Assembly (NCBI RefSeq): GCF_000237925.1
Contig: NW_017385988.1
Coordinates: 186,001 to 250,000, forward strand
DNA: 64,000 nt
Origin: Schistosoma mansoni
Taxonomy: Eukaryota; Platyhelminthes; Trematoda; Strigeidida; Schistosomatidae
Direction: 5' to 3'
In this document: piece after piece, positions 55,079 to 64,000 of the stretch
How the letters are laid out: each line of letters opens with the position of its first letter
How positions within the stretch are numbered: position 1 is the stretch's first letter
Notes under the pieces: generated by a model
Told to the model about the DNA's origin: nothing
What the model saw: the letters and a program-made list of their open reading frames with translations, nothing else
The model's database searches: none
Made by a program: the position numbers and the translations under genes

Positions 55079-57261
55079 CTAAGAAATAACGTGAATGTTC
55101 TATAGTCTATAAAGATATTTTGGACAGAAAATAAAATTTAATTAAATTCTTGGTGTACTGACATGTAATGCTTGTATATAAATTGTTTATTATCTGTCCA
55201 ATTTTCAGTGCTGAATGTGTTAGTTTCAGTGACCCTATCAAATTTAAAATGTAGGGTCAAACATCCATATCATTTTTGTAGCACACCTTATATACATGTT
55301 ACTTATTTGTGTTTCTCTGGCGAGCATGGAAATCCTTGTTGTATTCTACACTCAAACAACATGTTATTCCCCTAAAATCAGTATTATCTATTCCTTTAAC
55401 AGCAATCCGTTCTATGTGCACTAAATATCGATATAAAATTTAATGGAAGTTAGTTATCAATGTCATCAGGTTATGGTATATTAGACTTCGAGTATAATTG
55501 TCTAACTTCTCAAGTTGCTTTAATCCATGAAATATGTATAATCTTACCAAGTGTGAATGAAATTGTCTAGTTTCATAATAACATTCTAGGATATAAATGT
55601 ATGTATCATCATGGAAGCTTACTTTGATTCAAGAAATATTTTTGTAAATATCGCTTGTTCCGAGCCTGGATGTTGTTCTACATGAATTTCGATTCAGAAA
55701 TCTGTTTTCTAAGGATTCATGAATATATATAAACCACTGGTTTTCCTAATACATTCATCTAAATCGGATAGCTCAGTGGTAACGTCTCTGACTGTGAAGC
55801 TGAGTGACACGGGATCGAATCCGTCACAGAGCATCGTTTCCTCAAAATTACAGGTACACCTTGCTGACGAGTGTCAAGTAGCAGGAAACTCGGGTCCAGG
55901 GTATCCTGTTGACCACCTCCAGCCACCATCTTATCTCAACATAGTGCACGCAGTGTCGAGCCACCTAGACTAGTGGCCACATTGCAACTTGGTCGATAGC
56001 ATTCGATCAGTACTAAGAAGGACTTGACACGCATGACATTGATCACCACCCAGTGATCATTCAATTGTGAAAACTTTCAGTAAATACCTTCATGGTTTAA
56101 ACAGCACACGTCCTGTCTCACTTTTACATTTCATTTTTAAATCTTTATACCAAACGAAGGCAGATAAACTATTTAAGAACATCTTCTTTCTTTTTGGGAT
56201 TCAGACGTAGGAAACGTGTTGTTGGTGATATGAGAGTTAATACCATGTAAATAGCCTTCAAACGATGAAAATGATCACTGAATTTTTGAAGTTTTAATCC
56301 AAAAAACATCCAAATTTCTTACAATTCAAGTACATTCAATATAATATATAAGAACTTTCGTCTAAATTAGAGCGAATAGTTTCATAGTATTTGGGCGCCG
56401 AGTTGATGTTAGACATTAAATAGGAATAATATATTTGTAAAATCTCAGCGAATGAATTTGAAGCTTAAACCAGATTGCCAGGCGAAACGTTGGATTTACT
56501 TCAAATTCATTCGCTCAAGTACATTCAGGTTTTTCAACGTATAAGTAAAGTTAAACAATAAATTTCAATTATCACCTATTAATAAAGCTGTAGTATCGGT
56601 TGTTATGTTAAGCCCATATACCTTATTCTAAATTCTAGACAAGTCAATTCACCTATTCATCTCGAGTCATGTTTTCACTTTGTCAGTTATTCACTTATTA
56701 ACGCCAACTGTTTTTTATGTGAGCGTAGGTGTGTGTACACTTCTTATCCTATTCATCGCATGTCTGTAACTTATTCTTGTCTGACTATAAATATTGATTA
56801 ACGCTTGATTAAAGTGAGTTGGCTTATCCGCCATCTCCAATGCGCGTCATTTTTGTTTCGCTTGCTGACATTTATTGATTATAAGTTTCTGGCCTACATC
56901 ATTTTCCATAAAAACTGTAGCTGCCGCTTTTCTTTGCCTTCTGATTTTATGCACCGTTGGGATTTGTATTACAACGGTTATTGAGGTGAACAATTAGCGA
57001 AGCACGGCACTACAAAACAATACTAGTGAAAATTTAATGTTAAAATAATAAGTAATGGATTAAATAATCTACTATATTTTATCTAGTTGTTTTTTTTCTT
57101 CAGCTTACTTTGCAAAATTTACAACCATCCGCTACTTCTAAATGCTCCATTTGTAGAGGAAGTGAACATTGATCACATGTATAACATTTGATTGATTCCA
57201 CTAGGAGAAAAAAAGTCATGAAAGTAACAAAAAGTGTTATTACGTAAGATTTATTGTTCAT
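54882..57261 (-). CDS. Ly6/uPAR (LU-domain) GPI-anchored surface protein
   Basis: Three exons on the minus strand, 57261-57109, 55665-55623 and 55078-54882, join to 130 residues plus TAA. The N-terminus MNNKSYVITLFV..FFLLVES is a signal peptide; the mature part begins IKCYTCDQC, then GCKFCK, RQCVQHC, and HCCTKDLCN, giving the ten cysteines of an LU domain with the C-terminal CC..DLCN signature. A short hydrophobic tail (MYLLLICPLIW) after LCNTG fits a GPI-anchor signal. Schistosomes are known to carry many Ly6/CD59-like tegument proteins; surface location here is inferred. Exons 1 and 3 are secure. The middle 43-nt micro-exon (donor gtaagc, acceptor catccag with weak pyrimidine tract) is less sure, but the frame demands an exon of 3n+1 nt there. 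Neighbours are repeats only. Confidence 0.85.
55623..55665 (-). CDS. Ly6-like gene micro-exon, 43 nt
   Basis: Bounded by catccag and gtaagc on the minus strand; reads ARNKRYLQKYFLNQ plus one base. It supplies the phase and the loop length expected between the CxxC pair and the next cysteines. Weak acceptor, so moderate confidence. Confidence 0.55.
55768..56068 (+). repeat. Ribozyme SINE family C (tRNA-headed)
   Basis: tRNA-like head with A-box tagctcagtggtaac and B-box gggatcgaatccg (55768-55837), then a hammerhead, then a body ending cattcaattg. It lies between exons 1 and 2 of no other gene on this strand, but inside intron 1 of the Ly6-like gene on the opposite strand. Confidence 0.8.
55859..55901 (+). 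ncRNA. Hammerhead ribozyme, family C
   Basis: CTGACGA (55864-55870), GAAA (55885-55888), triplet GTC (55894-55896). Stem I CCTTG/CAGGG and stem III CTC/GGG pair; stem II GTGT/GCAG keeps three of four pairs. Confidence 0.7.
56345..56517 (+). repeat. Element D copy with terminal inverted segment
   Basis: Contains agcgaatgaatttgaag (56446-56463) and its reverse complement at 56500-56517 around a ccaggcgaaacg core. Confidence 0.6.
57109..57261 (-). CDS. Ly6-like gene exon 1 (signal peptide and first LU half)
   Basis: ATG is the complement of 57259-57261. 51 codons run to TGC AAA before donor gtaagc (complement of 57103-57108). The frame runs straight through a tempting acceptor-like ctcctag, which is really Leu-Leu-Val coding sequence of the signal peptide. 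Confidence 0.87.
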
Positions 57262-57439
57262 GATAAGTTCATAGTATATCTATGAGTGACTACTGATTTT
57301 ATATATATGAATGATGTAATATCATGTATTTAAAATAGTTAGTCCCATTGATAAATTTCAATAATGAAATCAGAAAACGAAGGTCATTAGGATTATGTAA
57401 TATATTTGAGCAATAAATTTCGAACAATCTGATCACACA

Positions 57440-57505
57440 TTTAGCTTCAATTGACTCATGATTTCAACTATGAAAATACTGAAATCTCCACAAAACCCCT
57501 TCTGA
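57440..57505 (+). repeat. Family B tail fragment
   Basis: cttcaattgactcatgattt through ctccacaaaacccc. Confidence 0.7.
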
Positions 57506-57584
57506 TTATAATCATATGCTCACTAGTGACTGACTTCAAGAGATATTTCCTGGAGTTCTAGTGAGAAGCAGTGACTAGTGGAGT

Positions 57585-57835
57585 TCAACCAGGTTTGTTG
57601 TGAGATATCAACTCACGGTTGCTTAACTTCGTGGATTGGTTGAAGTTAGACATTAATACCAATGGATGCAGACTCAGTGTTCTAGTGGTTAAGCGCTTAG
57701 GCGCGAGACGGGACCGTGGATGCGCACTGCTGAAGAGTCCCATAATGGGACGAAACGGCCGTCTAGTGCTTCCAGGTTTTCCATGGTGGTCTAGCTTCAA
57801 TGGACTCATGATTTCAACTATGAGAACACACATAT
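57585..57835 (+). repeat. Family B ribozyme SINE with intact core
   Basis: Upstream region (ttgtgagatatcaactcac, ggttgaagttagacattaat), a shortened tRNA head lacking a clear B-box, intact hammerhead, and the tail. Confidence 0.8.
57724..57769 (+). ncRNA. Hammerhead ribozyme, family B, intact
   Basis: CTGAAGA (57730-57736), stem II GTCC/GGAC, GAAA (57752-57755), stem III CGG/CCG, triplet GTC (57761-57763), six-pair stem I GCACTG/TAGTGC with one G-U. All core positions match the hammerhead consensus. Confidence 0.85.
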
Positions 57836-58334
57836 ACTTGTTAAGACATTTTTATATGAATACTAAAAGATCAACTAGACAGATTAAAAGAAAGCCGTAA
57901 TGAAGAAAGAAAATAAATGAAGTACACAAAAACAATGTGATAACCACTCTGGATAATAAATCAGCATTACCAGGGTAGGTTAAGGGTACGAACAAATTGT
58001 TTTTGAACACATAAAGGGGTTTTCAATTTCCGTATAGCCAAGGCTTCAATAAACCTTAGTATACGTCCTTGAAGGCTTTTGTACAACACTACAATTGCTC
58101 ACTTGATGTCAACTTTATGACCAGTTTCAACCAAATGTTTCGCAAAGGAAGATGCCCTCCTATCCTGTGGTTTTATTTGACCATTGGAATTCATTTGTTT
58201 TTGCAGCCATTTAGGTATGTGTTCCACCACCCTTAATTGCAGATCACGATTGCTTCTCCCTATATACGTGTTTCCGCACATATATGTTAACTGATAGACA
58301 CAACGGGGTGTTTCAATTGATATCGTGAATGGAT

Positions 58335-58650
58335 GAGTGTTAGACTGCCATTGAAAGCCTGGAAGCACTGAACAGCCATTTCGTCATAGTATGGGACTCC
58401 TCAGCAGTGCGCATCCACGATCCCGCACATGGGACTGGAATCCAGGATCTTCAGTCTCGCTCGTGAACACCTAACCTCTAGACCACTGAGCCGGCATCCA
58501 ACGGTGTTAATGTCTAACTTCAACAAACCCATGATATTGAGTGACCGTCCATCATTGTCTTCATCGAGTAACTGCCTCTACAACAGACACAGTTGAACTC
58601 CACTGGTCACTGCTTCTCACTAGAACTTCAGGAAATCCATCTTGAAGCCA
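58335..58650 (-). repeat. Family B ribozyme SINE inside the Penelope fossil
   Basis: Minus strand tail, ribozyme, tRNA head and the upstream region (gttgaactccactggtcac on +). Confidence 0.75.
58365..58410 (-). ncRNA. Hammerhead ribozyme, family B
   Basis: CTGAGGA (58398-58404), GAAA (58379-58382), stem I GCACTG/CAGTGC perfect, stem II one mismatch, triplet GTT. Confidence 0.72.
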
Positions 58651-59559
58651 GTCACTAGTGACCACATGATGGTGGCCTAACATTTATCCAATAACATTTA
58701 CCCAATAATCTTCACAACTCTATATTAACAGTGGGATGTGACACAATCACCTACATGCTGTTTGGGTTTTTGGTGAAACATAGACCTTGTCTTTTCAATA
58801 GTCACAAGTTAGGTTGCATAAAATGTCTTGTTGATGGCTAATTTAAGTCTACGTTTCAACATGAGACTATTTAAGTCGCCTCTAAATGGTAACATAATGT
58901 GAACTCACTTTTTGGGTGCCAGAAGCAGTATAGGTCTAGTCGTATTGCAACCCTTCTAGCGGTTTATGAACTTCAATGAATAAAAATTATTCATTAACGT
59001 TTCAGTCAAGATTGGGTAATGACTATGGAAATTAAGGCATTGCCCAGTCCATATCAGCTTTCTATATACAGAATGTTTGATGGAACCATCATCTCTCCTA
59101 CTATGCTTTTGATTTGTCTTGAGTTCTTTTAAGAAGCTCTTCATATCTTCACGTTTATCCCCTATGATAATGATATCATCAATATACCGTTTATACAGGC
59201 AAGTCGTTTGAATTGAATCTTCAGCCAAATTTTCAACATATCCCATAAACATCAGCCAGCTACGCCATATATATTATGAGCATTAATGTTTATACCTAAT
59301 TTATGTTATTTTCAATCAAAATGGAATGTAATAATAGACTATAGATTGTTTCTGTCACTTAACATTATTATTATTCCCATTATTGTTCAATGTTTTCAGT
59401 TATTGTGTCTCCATTGTTTTAATAATATGAATAAGTTAAATCACTGTGAATCGAAAGTGGCATATTTGTAGCTGATATATTTTGTAGTAGTAATATGAAT
59501 ATGATGATGAATTGTTTATTAGAAAAAATAATAATATCACTTATTAACTGGTTATTAAA

Positions 59560-60190
59560 CTGAATATGTTTCAGAATTGTAAAAAACATGTGTCTAGTAA
59601 CAAGTGGTGATACGGTGTTCCAGACAGATTGGTCGGTAAAGCCTATTCTGAGGAGGCTTACATAGAACCTTCTGGAATGGATTCTGAGTTTTCAAGGCTC
59701 ACAAATCCACCGCGTGGATGTCATTTTGTGGGGGACAGCGGCCTCATACGTCTTTGTATGCGTCTTGGTGTCATAAGAAGAGCAAGTAAATGATTTTTTG
59801 AGTTTTTATTTACTCTGAATAGGTATAGCCTGCATGCATACTAGGTAACACACCGGTTTTCATCCGAGTATTCCTTGATATGCATACAGATATACCTACC
59901 ATGTGAGCAAATATACGTTACATGCACGCCGGTAACACACAGGTTTTATCTCATGCATCCTATAGCATATATATATATATATAGGTATATTCACTCATTT
60001 GAGGAAATATATGTTCACCGCTTCCTCAGAAATGTATTTGCTACAAAAGACTATCTCTTAAACATTACATGCATATCATTCAGCCCATGGCTACTGCCTC
60101 AGTACTTTCTGACACACACATAAGCATAAAAATTCTCTCAGGGGAGGTCGCTGGTCGCCTCTCCCTAGTATTTACTACCATATCTTTCTG
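59560..60190. other. Unassigned stretch
   Basis: Contains a TA run at 59967-59983 and a possible decayed LINE piece at 59590-59790; nothing firm. Confidence 0.35.
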
Positions 60191-60191
60191 T

Positions 60192-60557
60192 TATGCCCTG
60201 GTACGGCTGAGAGTCGGGAGAGTCAGCTCTTCCTCTCAAAATACTCTCACATTGCCATGTGCATACAACCATTGACAGGGAATTCTTACTCACTGCCTTC
60301 TCGAGGTGGGGTTGTTGTTTACGAAATTGAGAGAATGAAAAGCGAATGGTCACCGACTACCATGGGACAGCATCTCCTAATGTTTCTCCGATGTCCTGTG
60401 GATTAGACATTTGGGTCGAAGGCTCTGAGCGTGGTCCCCCTGTCTCGGTTTGAGCACCTTGGCAGTATTAGTCCTCACACAAATGGAATGATCTATGTGG
60501 CGCATTTGTATTTGGTGCTTCTTTGTACCAATGTTTATGTGATTAAATAAATAAATC
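60192..60557 (+). mobile_element. Short R1 derivative with internal deletion
   Basis: Same 5' region and 3' tail as 1854-2373 but about 120 bp of the middle is missing (after aaaagcgaatg near 60347). Confidence 0.75.
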
Positions 60558-60734
60558 GATCTGATAAATTAGGCGGCCGAATTTATTAGACATAGAGTAA
60601 ACACTATTTCAACTAACGTTTCCATTGTACGACACCACACACACCTTTTTATTATACCTGCATAAATTAACTACATAGGCCCGAGGACTTCTCTAATTCT
60701 TATACACAAGCATACACATCAGGTGGCTCAGTGC

Positions 60735-61755
60735 GGTTAAGTGAGCTCCGAGTTGAAACCCGAGTTAATCAAGGATACAACGAAGTGGGTGACTAGTCCA
60801 ATCTCGATCGACCGCTTAAGTTGGCTAGCAAGGTTACCCCTACTATCCAGCAGCGCCACGAGAAGGCCTTAGGTCAGATTTCGCTGTCTAGCAACAAGTA
60901 ACTCTTGATAACTGATACAGATAAATTGAGAATTTATTTTTAAAGTTTGTTATTATGCTGAGTCATTTATGTTTATGTGTAACTCTGAGAAAGTATGTGA
61001 CCACTCTGGAATATGAATTCTTGTTTCTTCGTAAGGTTATTTCAGAATTTCTAGTAAGGAGCCGTGACAAGTGGAGTTCAACTTTATCTAGAACGAGACA
61101 GATATCACCCATTATAATGGCTAGTGACTGCGTAACGTAGTGAATCAACGAAAGTTATATATGCAAAGCAATTTGTTCTAATTCAAGGGTCAGAAAGTTT
61201 AATGTTCTAAATAAGGTCTGAATGTCTTCTATTGGATTTCTAATGGGTAAGTACCCACTTCTTAGAAGTTAGGGCAAAACAAATTTCTACTATCTTCTAG
61301 TTTTAAATGACTGTCTAATTGAAGTCAGACTGTGATATGAAATTTCGAAAATATATTACTCTTGTTCCCTAACGTCTATTATTTTTTCAACTATGATGAG
61401 CCACTGTTTTATTTCTCTATATTCATGACAACATCATATCAAATCATATTACTGATAGAGTCTGTGAGCAGATAGACTAAGGTCATCTATTTCCCATTTA
61501 TTTTCTGAACAGATTATATAACTTGTTCTTTTGATAAATCTGAACACACTAAGAACAAAAAAAATTTTGTATCATTTGTTTAGAACTACTTATAGTATGA
61601 TAATGTGACATAATATTAGTATACTTGAATTAATAAAATCGAGATTGATTTTGGAAATAGGGACAGGAAATTGTAAGAATAGGTAGTAGACATAAAATAC
61701 AATAAATATACTAGTTGAAGGTGAACTCATATAGATAAAGGACTTAAGCCATATA
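60735..61755. other. Unassigned stretch with a tRNA-like start
   Basis: aggtggctcagtgcggttaa at 60721-60740 resembles an A-box of a decayed SINE; the remainder shows nothing I recognise. Confidence 0.35.
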
Positions 61756-61764
61756 TATTATTAT

Positions 61765-62015
61765 GATGTATACTACTTATGTTTGCAGATATAAGTAGAA
61801 TGTAACACTAGTCGGAAGTCAAATGTTTGCTAACATAGGGTTAAGAAGATTGAAATGAAGAGAAAAGAGAAGGAAACTGAAAGCAATCAAGATAACAACA
61901 TGAATGAACGAACAATGAAGTTTATAGGAGACAATTTAAAAAAAATGTGCAAATGATGAATTTGGTGTATGATTTTCATATTTTTCTAAACCACTTTGTG
62001 ATTGTGTGTGAAACA
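61765..62015 (+). repeat. Family F interspersed repeat
   Basis: Imperfect palindrome acttatgtttgcagatataa and a body like 12985-13320. Confidence 0.6.
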
Positions 62016-62261
62016 ATATCTGTTCGTTGTGTGTTAATTATTTTAGATGCTTTTAAGGTATCTTCTATGTATTCACTTATCATTAGGTATCTAGTGTCTC
62101 TGTTTATATCCTTGAAATTGATTTCCATAAATTGATGACAACACCAGTTACCAATAGATTTGTAGGGACAAATATTTTAACATAAAATTAATAATATTTA
62201 GTATTAAAAGCACTGAATAGTAGATGAGTAACCAGTTAACAATTAAGATGAAATGCATCTA

Positions 62262-63335
62262 CTTTACTTTTATTTACGCCTGTTACTCCCAATGGAGCAT
62301 AGGCCGCCGACCAGCATTATCCAACTCACTCTGTCCTAGGCCTTCTTTTCCAGTTCTATCCAATTGTTATTCATTCTTCTCATGTCCGTCTCGGCGTAAT
62401 GTGTTCCTTGGTCTTCCTCTTCTCCTTTGACCTTCAGGATTCCATGTGAGGGCTTGTCTTGTGACGCAATTGGGCAATTTCCTCAAAGTGTGCCCAATCC
62501 ACTTTCAGCGCTTCTTCCTGATTTCTTCCTCCATTGGAATCTGGTTTGTTGTCTCCCACAGCAACTTGTTGCTGATAGTGTTTGGCCAATGGATCCCAAG
62601 TATCTTGCGTAGACAACACTTGTATCTTCTGGATGATGGCTTTCGTAGTTTTCCACGTCTCCGCCCCATACAGTGGAACTGTCTTGACATTTGTATTGAA
62701 AATTCTAACCTTGGTGTTAGTTGAGTTCTAGCTGTTCTTCAGTTGTAGTGAATATACTGCTCTTGTTTTGCCGATCCTCGCCCTCACATCTGCATCTGAT
62801 CCACCGTGTTCATCAATGATGCTGCCCAGATATGTAAAGGTTTTCACATCCTCCAAAGCTTCTTCATCAAGTGTAATTCGATTGGTGCATGTTGTATTGT
62901 ATCGGAGAGTCTTGCTTTTCCCTTTGTTTATATTGAGACCTACTGCTGCTGAGGCTGCTGCTACACTGGTCGTTTTCTCCTGCATTTGTTGTTGCGTGTG
63001 TGATAGAAGAGCTAGATCATCTGCGAAGTCTAAATCGTCCAACTGCATCCTAGCTGTCCACTGTGTCCCGTGCTTTCCTCCAGATGTTGACGTTTTCATG
63101 ATCCAATCGGTCACCAGGAGAAAGAGAAAGCAACCTTGCCTAACACCGGTCTATACCTCGAATGAGTCGGTGAGTTGTCCTCGATGAACTATTTGGCAGT
63201 TTAATCCATCATAGGAGTCCCGTATGATTTTGACTATCTTCTCAGGCACGCCGTAGTGTCGGAGAAGCCTACATAGTGTTGTCCTGTCCACGCTATCAAA
63301 TGCTTTCTCGTAGTCAATGAAGTTGATGCAGAGTG
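62262..63335 (-). mobile_element. SR2-like RTE LINE, family R3, 5'-truncated
   Basis: Minus strand reads FIDYEKAFDSVDRTTLCRLL, TGVRQGC, LDDLDFADDLALLSHTQQQ, VGLNINKGKSKTLRY, TFTYLGSIIDEHGGSDADV, then the C-terminal region [13 protein letters not shown]. The FADD catalytic block is intact. One stop before TGVRQGC, a small deletion after it, and a deletion/frame change near 62730. Truncated within the RT at about 63335. Confidence 0.85.
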
Positions 63336-63339
63336 AAAA

Positions 63340-64000
63340 TGCATCTAAGTTCTCAAATATTTATCACTATTTCATAGACTAGAGAAATTACAATCCAGTA
63401 TTATTCATGAAATATCTTTATCCACTTTAAATAGAAATCCTCACGGTACAGTTTACTCCAAGTTATCGTTCATTTAAATAGTTTGTAAGTAATCGTTAGC
63501 TAAGGCTGTAGAAACTGTAAATTCAATTAAATCAGTAATTTATAGTCAATGCTTCTTTATTTGAAATGATTTTGAAATTGCAGTCAAATTCATATTGAAA
63601 ACTACAAACATACGAACGATTATTTTTGAAAAGTTTCACTAACTTGAATATAGTTAGTTATCATTTGTAAAATCCATTAATTGGCTAGTCAATAAGAGGC
63701 CAAATCATGTTATCTAGAGTTTAGTATTGATTAGAATCCAAAGATCAAGGTTTCAATATGGTCAGTATGGTATGTATTGTACTCTTTTTGATGTTAATCA
63801 GATAGAAGCCCCAGATCAGCATTAGATGCTGGTACGTGTTGACTAATAAGGGGTGTAGGGGATCTTTATAGGACAGATTCTTACTTACAGGTTTCTACAT
63901 GGATCATAGAGTGTAACAATACCACCAAGTGGTTGGTTATTTATAAAACTGGAACTCTGTACAGAACGAATTCTAAATCTCTGATTATGGCACTGGATGA
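63340..64000. other. Right-edge stretch, no gene seen
   Basis: AT-rich; no repeat or coding signal recognised. Confidence 0.4.

Larger units (their letters stand above)
57960..59280 (-). mobile_element. Penelope-like element fossil
   Basis: Minus strand: RT part with RYIDDIIIIGDK (about 59190), and downstream a GIY-YIG endonuclease part (VYQLTYMCGNTYIGRS) at 58320-58099. This RT plus GIY-YIG order defines Penelope-like elements. The copy is 5'-truncated, broken in several places, and split by a family B ribozyme element at about 58335-58650. Confidence 0.82.

Noticed and set aside
55768-55837. Genuine tRNA gene
   Set aside because: A and B boxes are present but no paired acceptor stem was found and the sequence continues into the family C SINE body.
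56880-57000. Coding exon on the minus strand (KIRRQRKAAATVF)
   Set aside because: Only a short open stretch, no splice sites in phase with the Ly6-like gene, no family recognised.
57196-57206. Splice acceptor ctcctag inside the Ly6-like exon 1
   Set aside because: The frame runs through it and gives a perfect signal peptide, so it is coding sequence.
1-64000. CRISPR array or bacterial operon
   Set aside because: No regularly spaced direct repeats with unique spacers; spliced eukaryotic genes throughout.

Overview
The window looks like nuclear DNA of a blood fluke (genus Schistosoma; species not resolved). It is AT-rich. Its genes have small exons, large introns and flatworm-like protein sequences. 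It is crowded with RTE-type and CR1-type LINEs, a Penelope-like element, and tRNA-headed short elements that carry hammerhead ribozymes of the schistosome S-alpha kind.

Four host genes can be supported. (1) ABHD17-type alpha/beta hydrolase (protein depalmitoylase), + strand, last three coding exons at 429-12546; the 5' end is off the left edge. (2) NDOR1/Tah18 diflavin reductase, + strand, two exons at 31470-35846, apparently complete (711 aa). (3) EI24/EPG-4-like ER membrane autophagy protein, + strand, six coding exons at 37769-47956 that join in frame to 426 aa. (4) A small GPI-anchored Ly6/uPAR (LU-domain) surface protein, - strand, three exons at 54882-57261 including a 43-nt micro-exon (130 aa, ten domain cysteines). 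No single long reading frame reveals this last gene.

The rest is mostly repeats. 1-12.5 kb: ABHD17 introns with ribozyme SINEs, LINE 3' ends and fold-back repeats. 12.6-31 kb: a repeat desert with SR2-like RTE fragments, two assembly gaps each flanked by inverted repeats, fossils of LTR elements (Ty3/gypsy and BEL/Pao), CR1-like LINEs, and a nearly full-length RTE LINE (26.6-30.6 kb) that itself carries a nested insertion. 31-48 kb: NDOR1 and EI24 with repeat-filled introns. 48-64 kb: twin-primed ribozyme elements, a second RTE family, the Ly6 gene, a Penelope fossil with nested ribozyme elements, and an SR2-like LINE at the right edge.

Two themes run through the repeats. At least three short-element families carry hammerhead cores, several with intact catalytic nucleotides. 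Many copies are internally inverted (5' part flipped), which fits twin priming during target-primed reverse transcription; one such copy is bracketed by a perfect 15-bp target-site duplication. The host genes are unrelated to one another (depalmitoylation, cytosolic Fe-S assembly, ER/autophagy, surface Ly6) and show no sign of acting as a unit.
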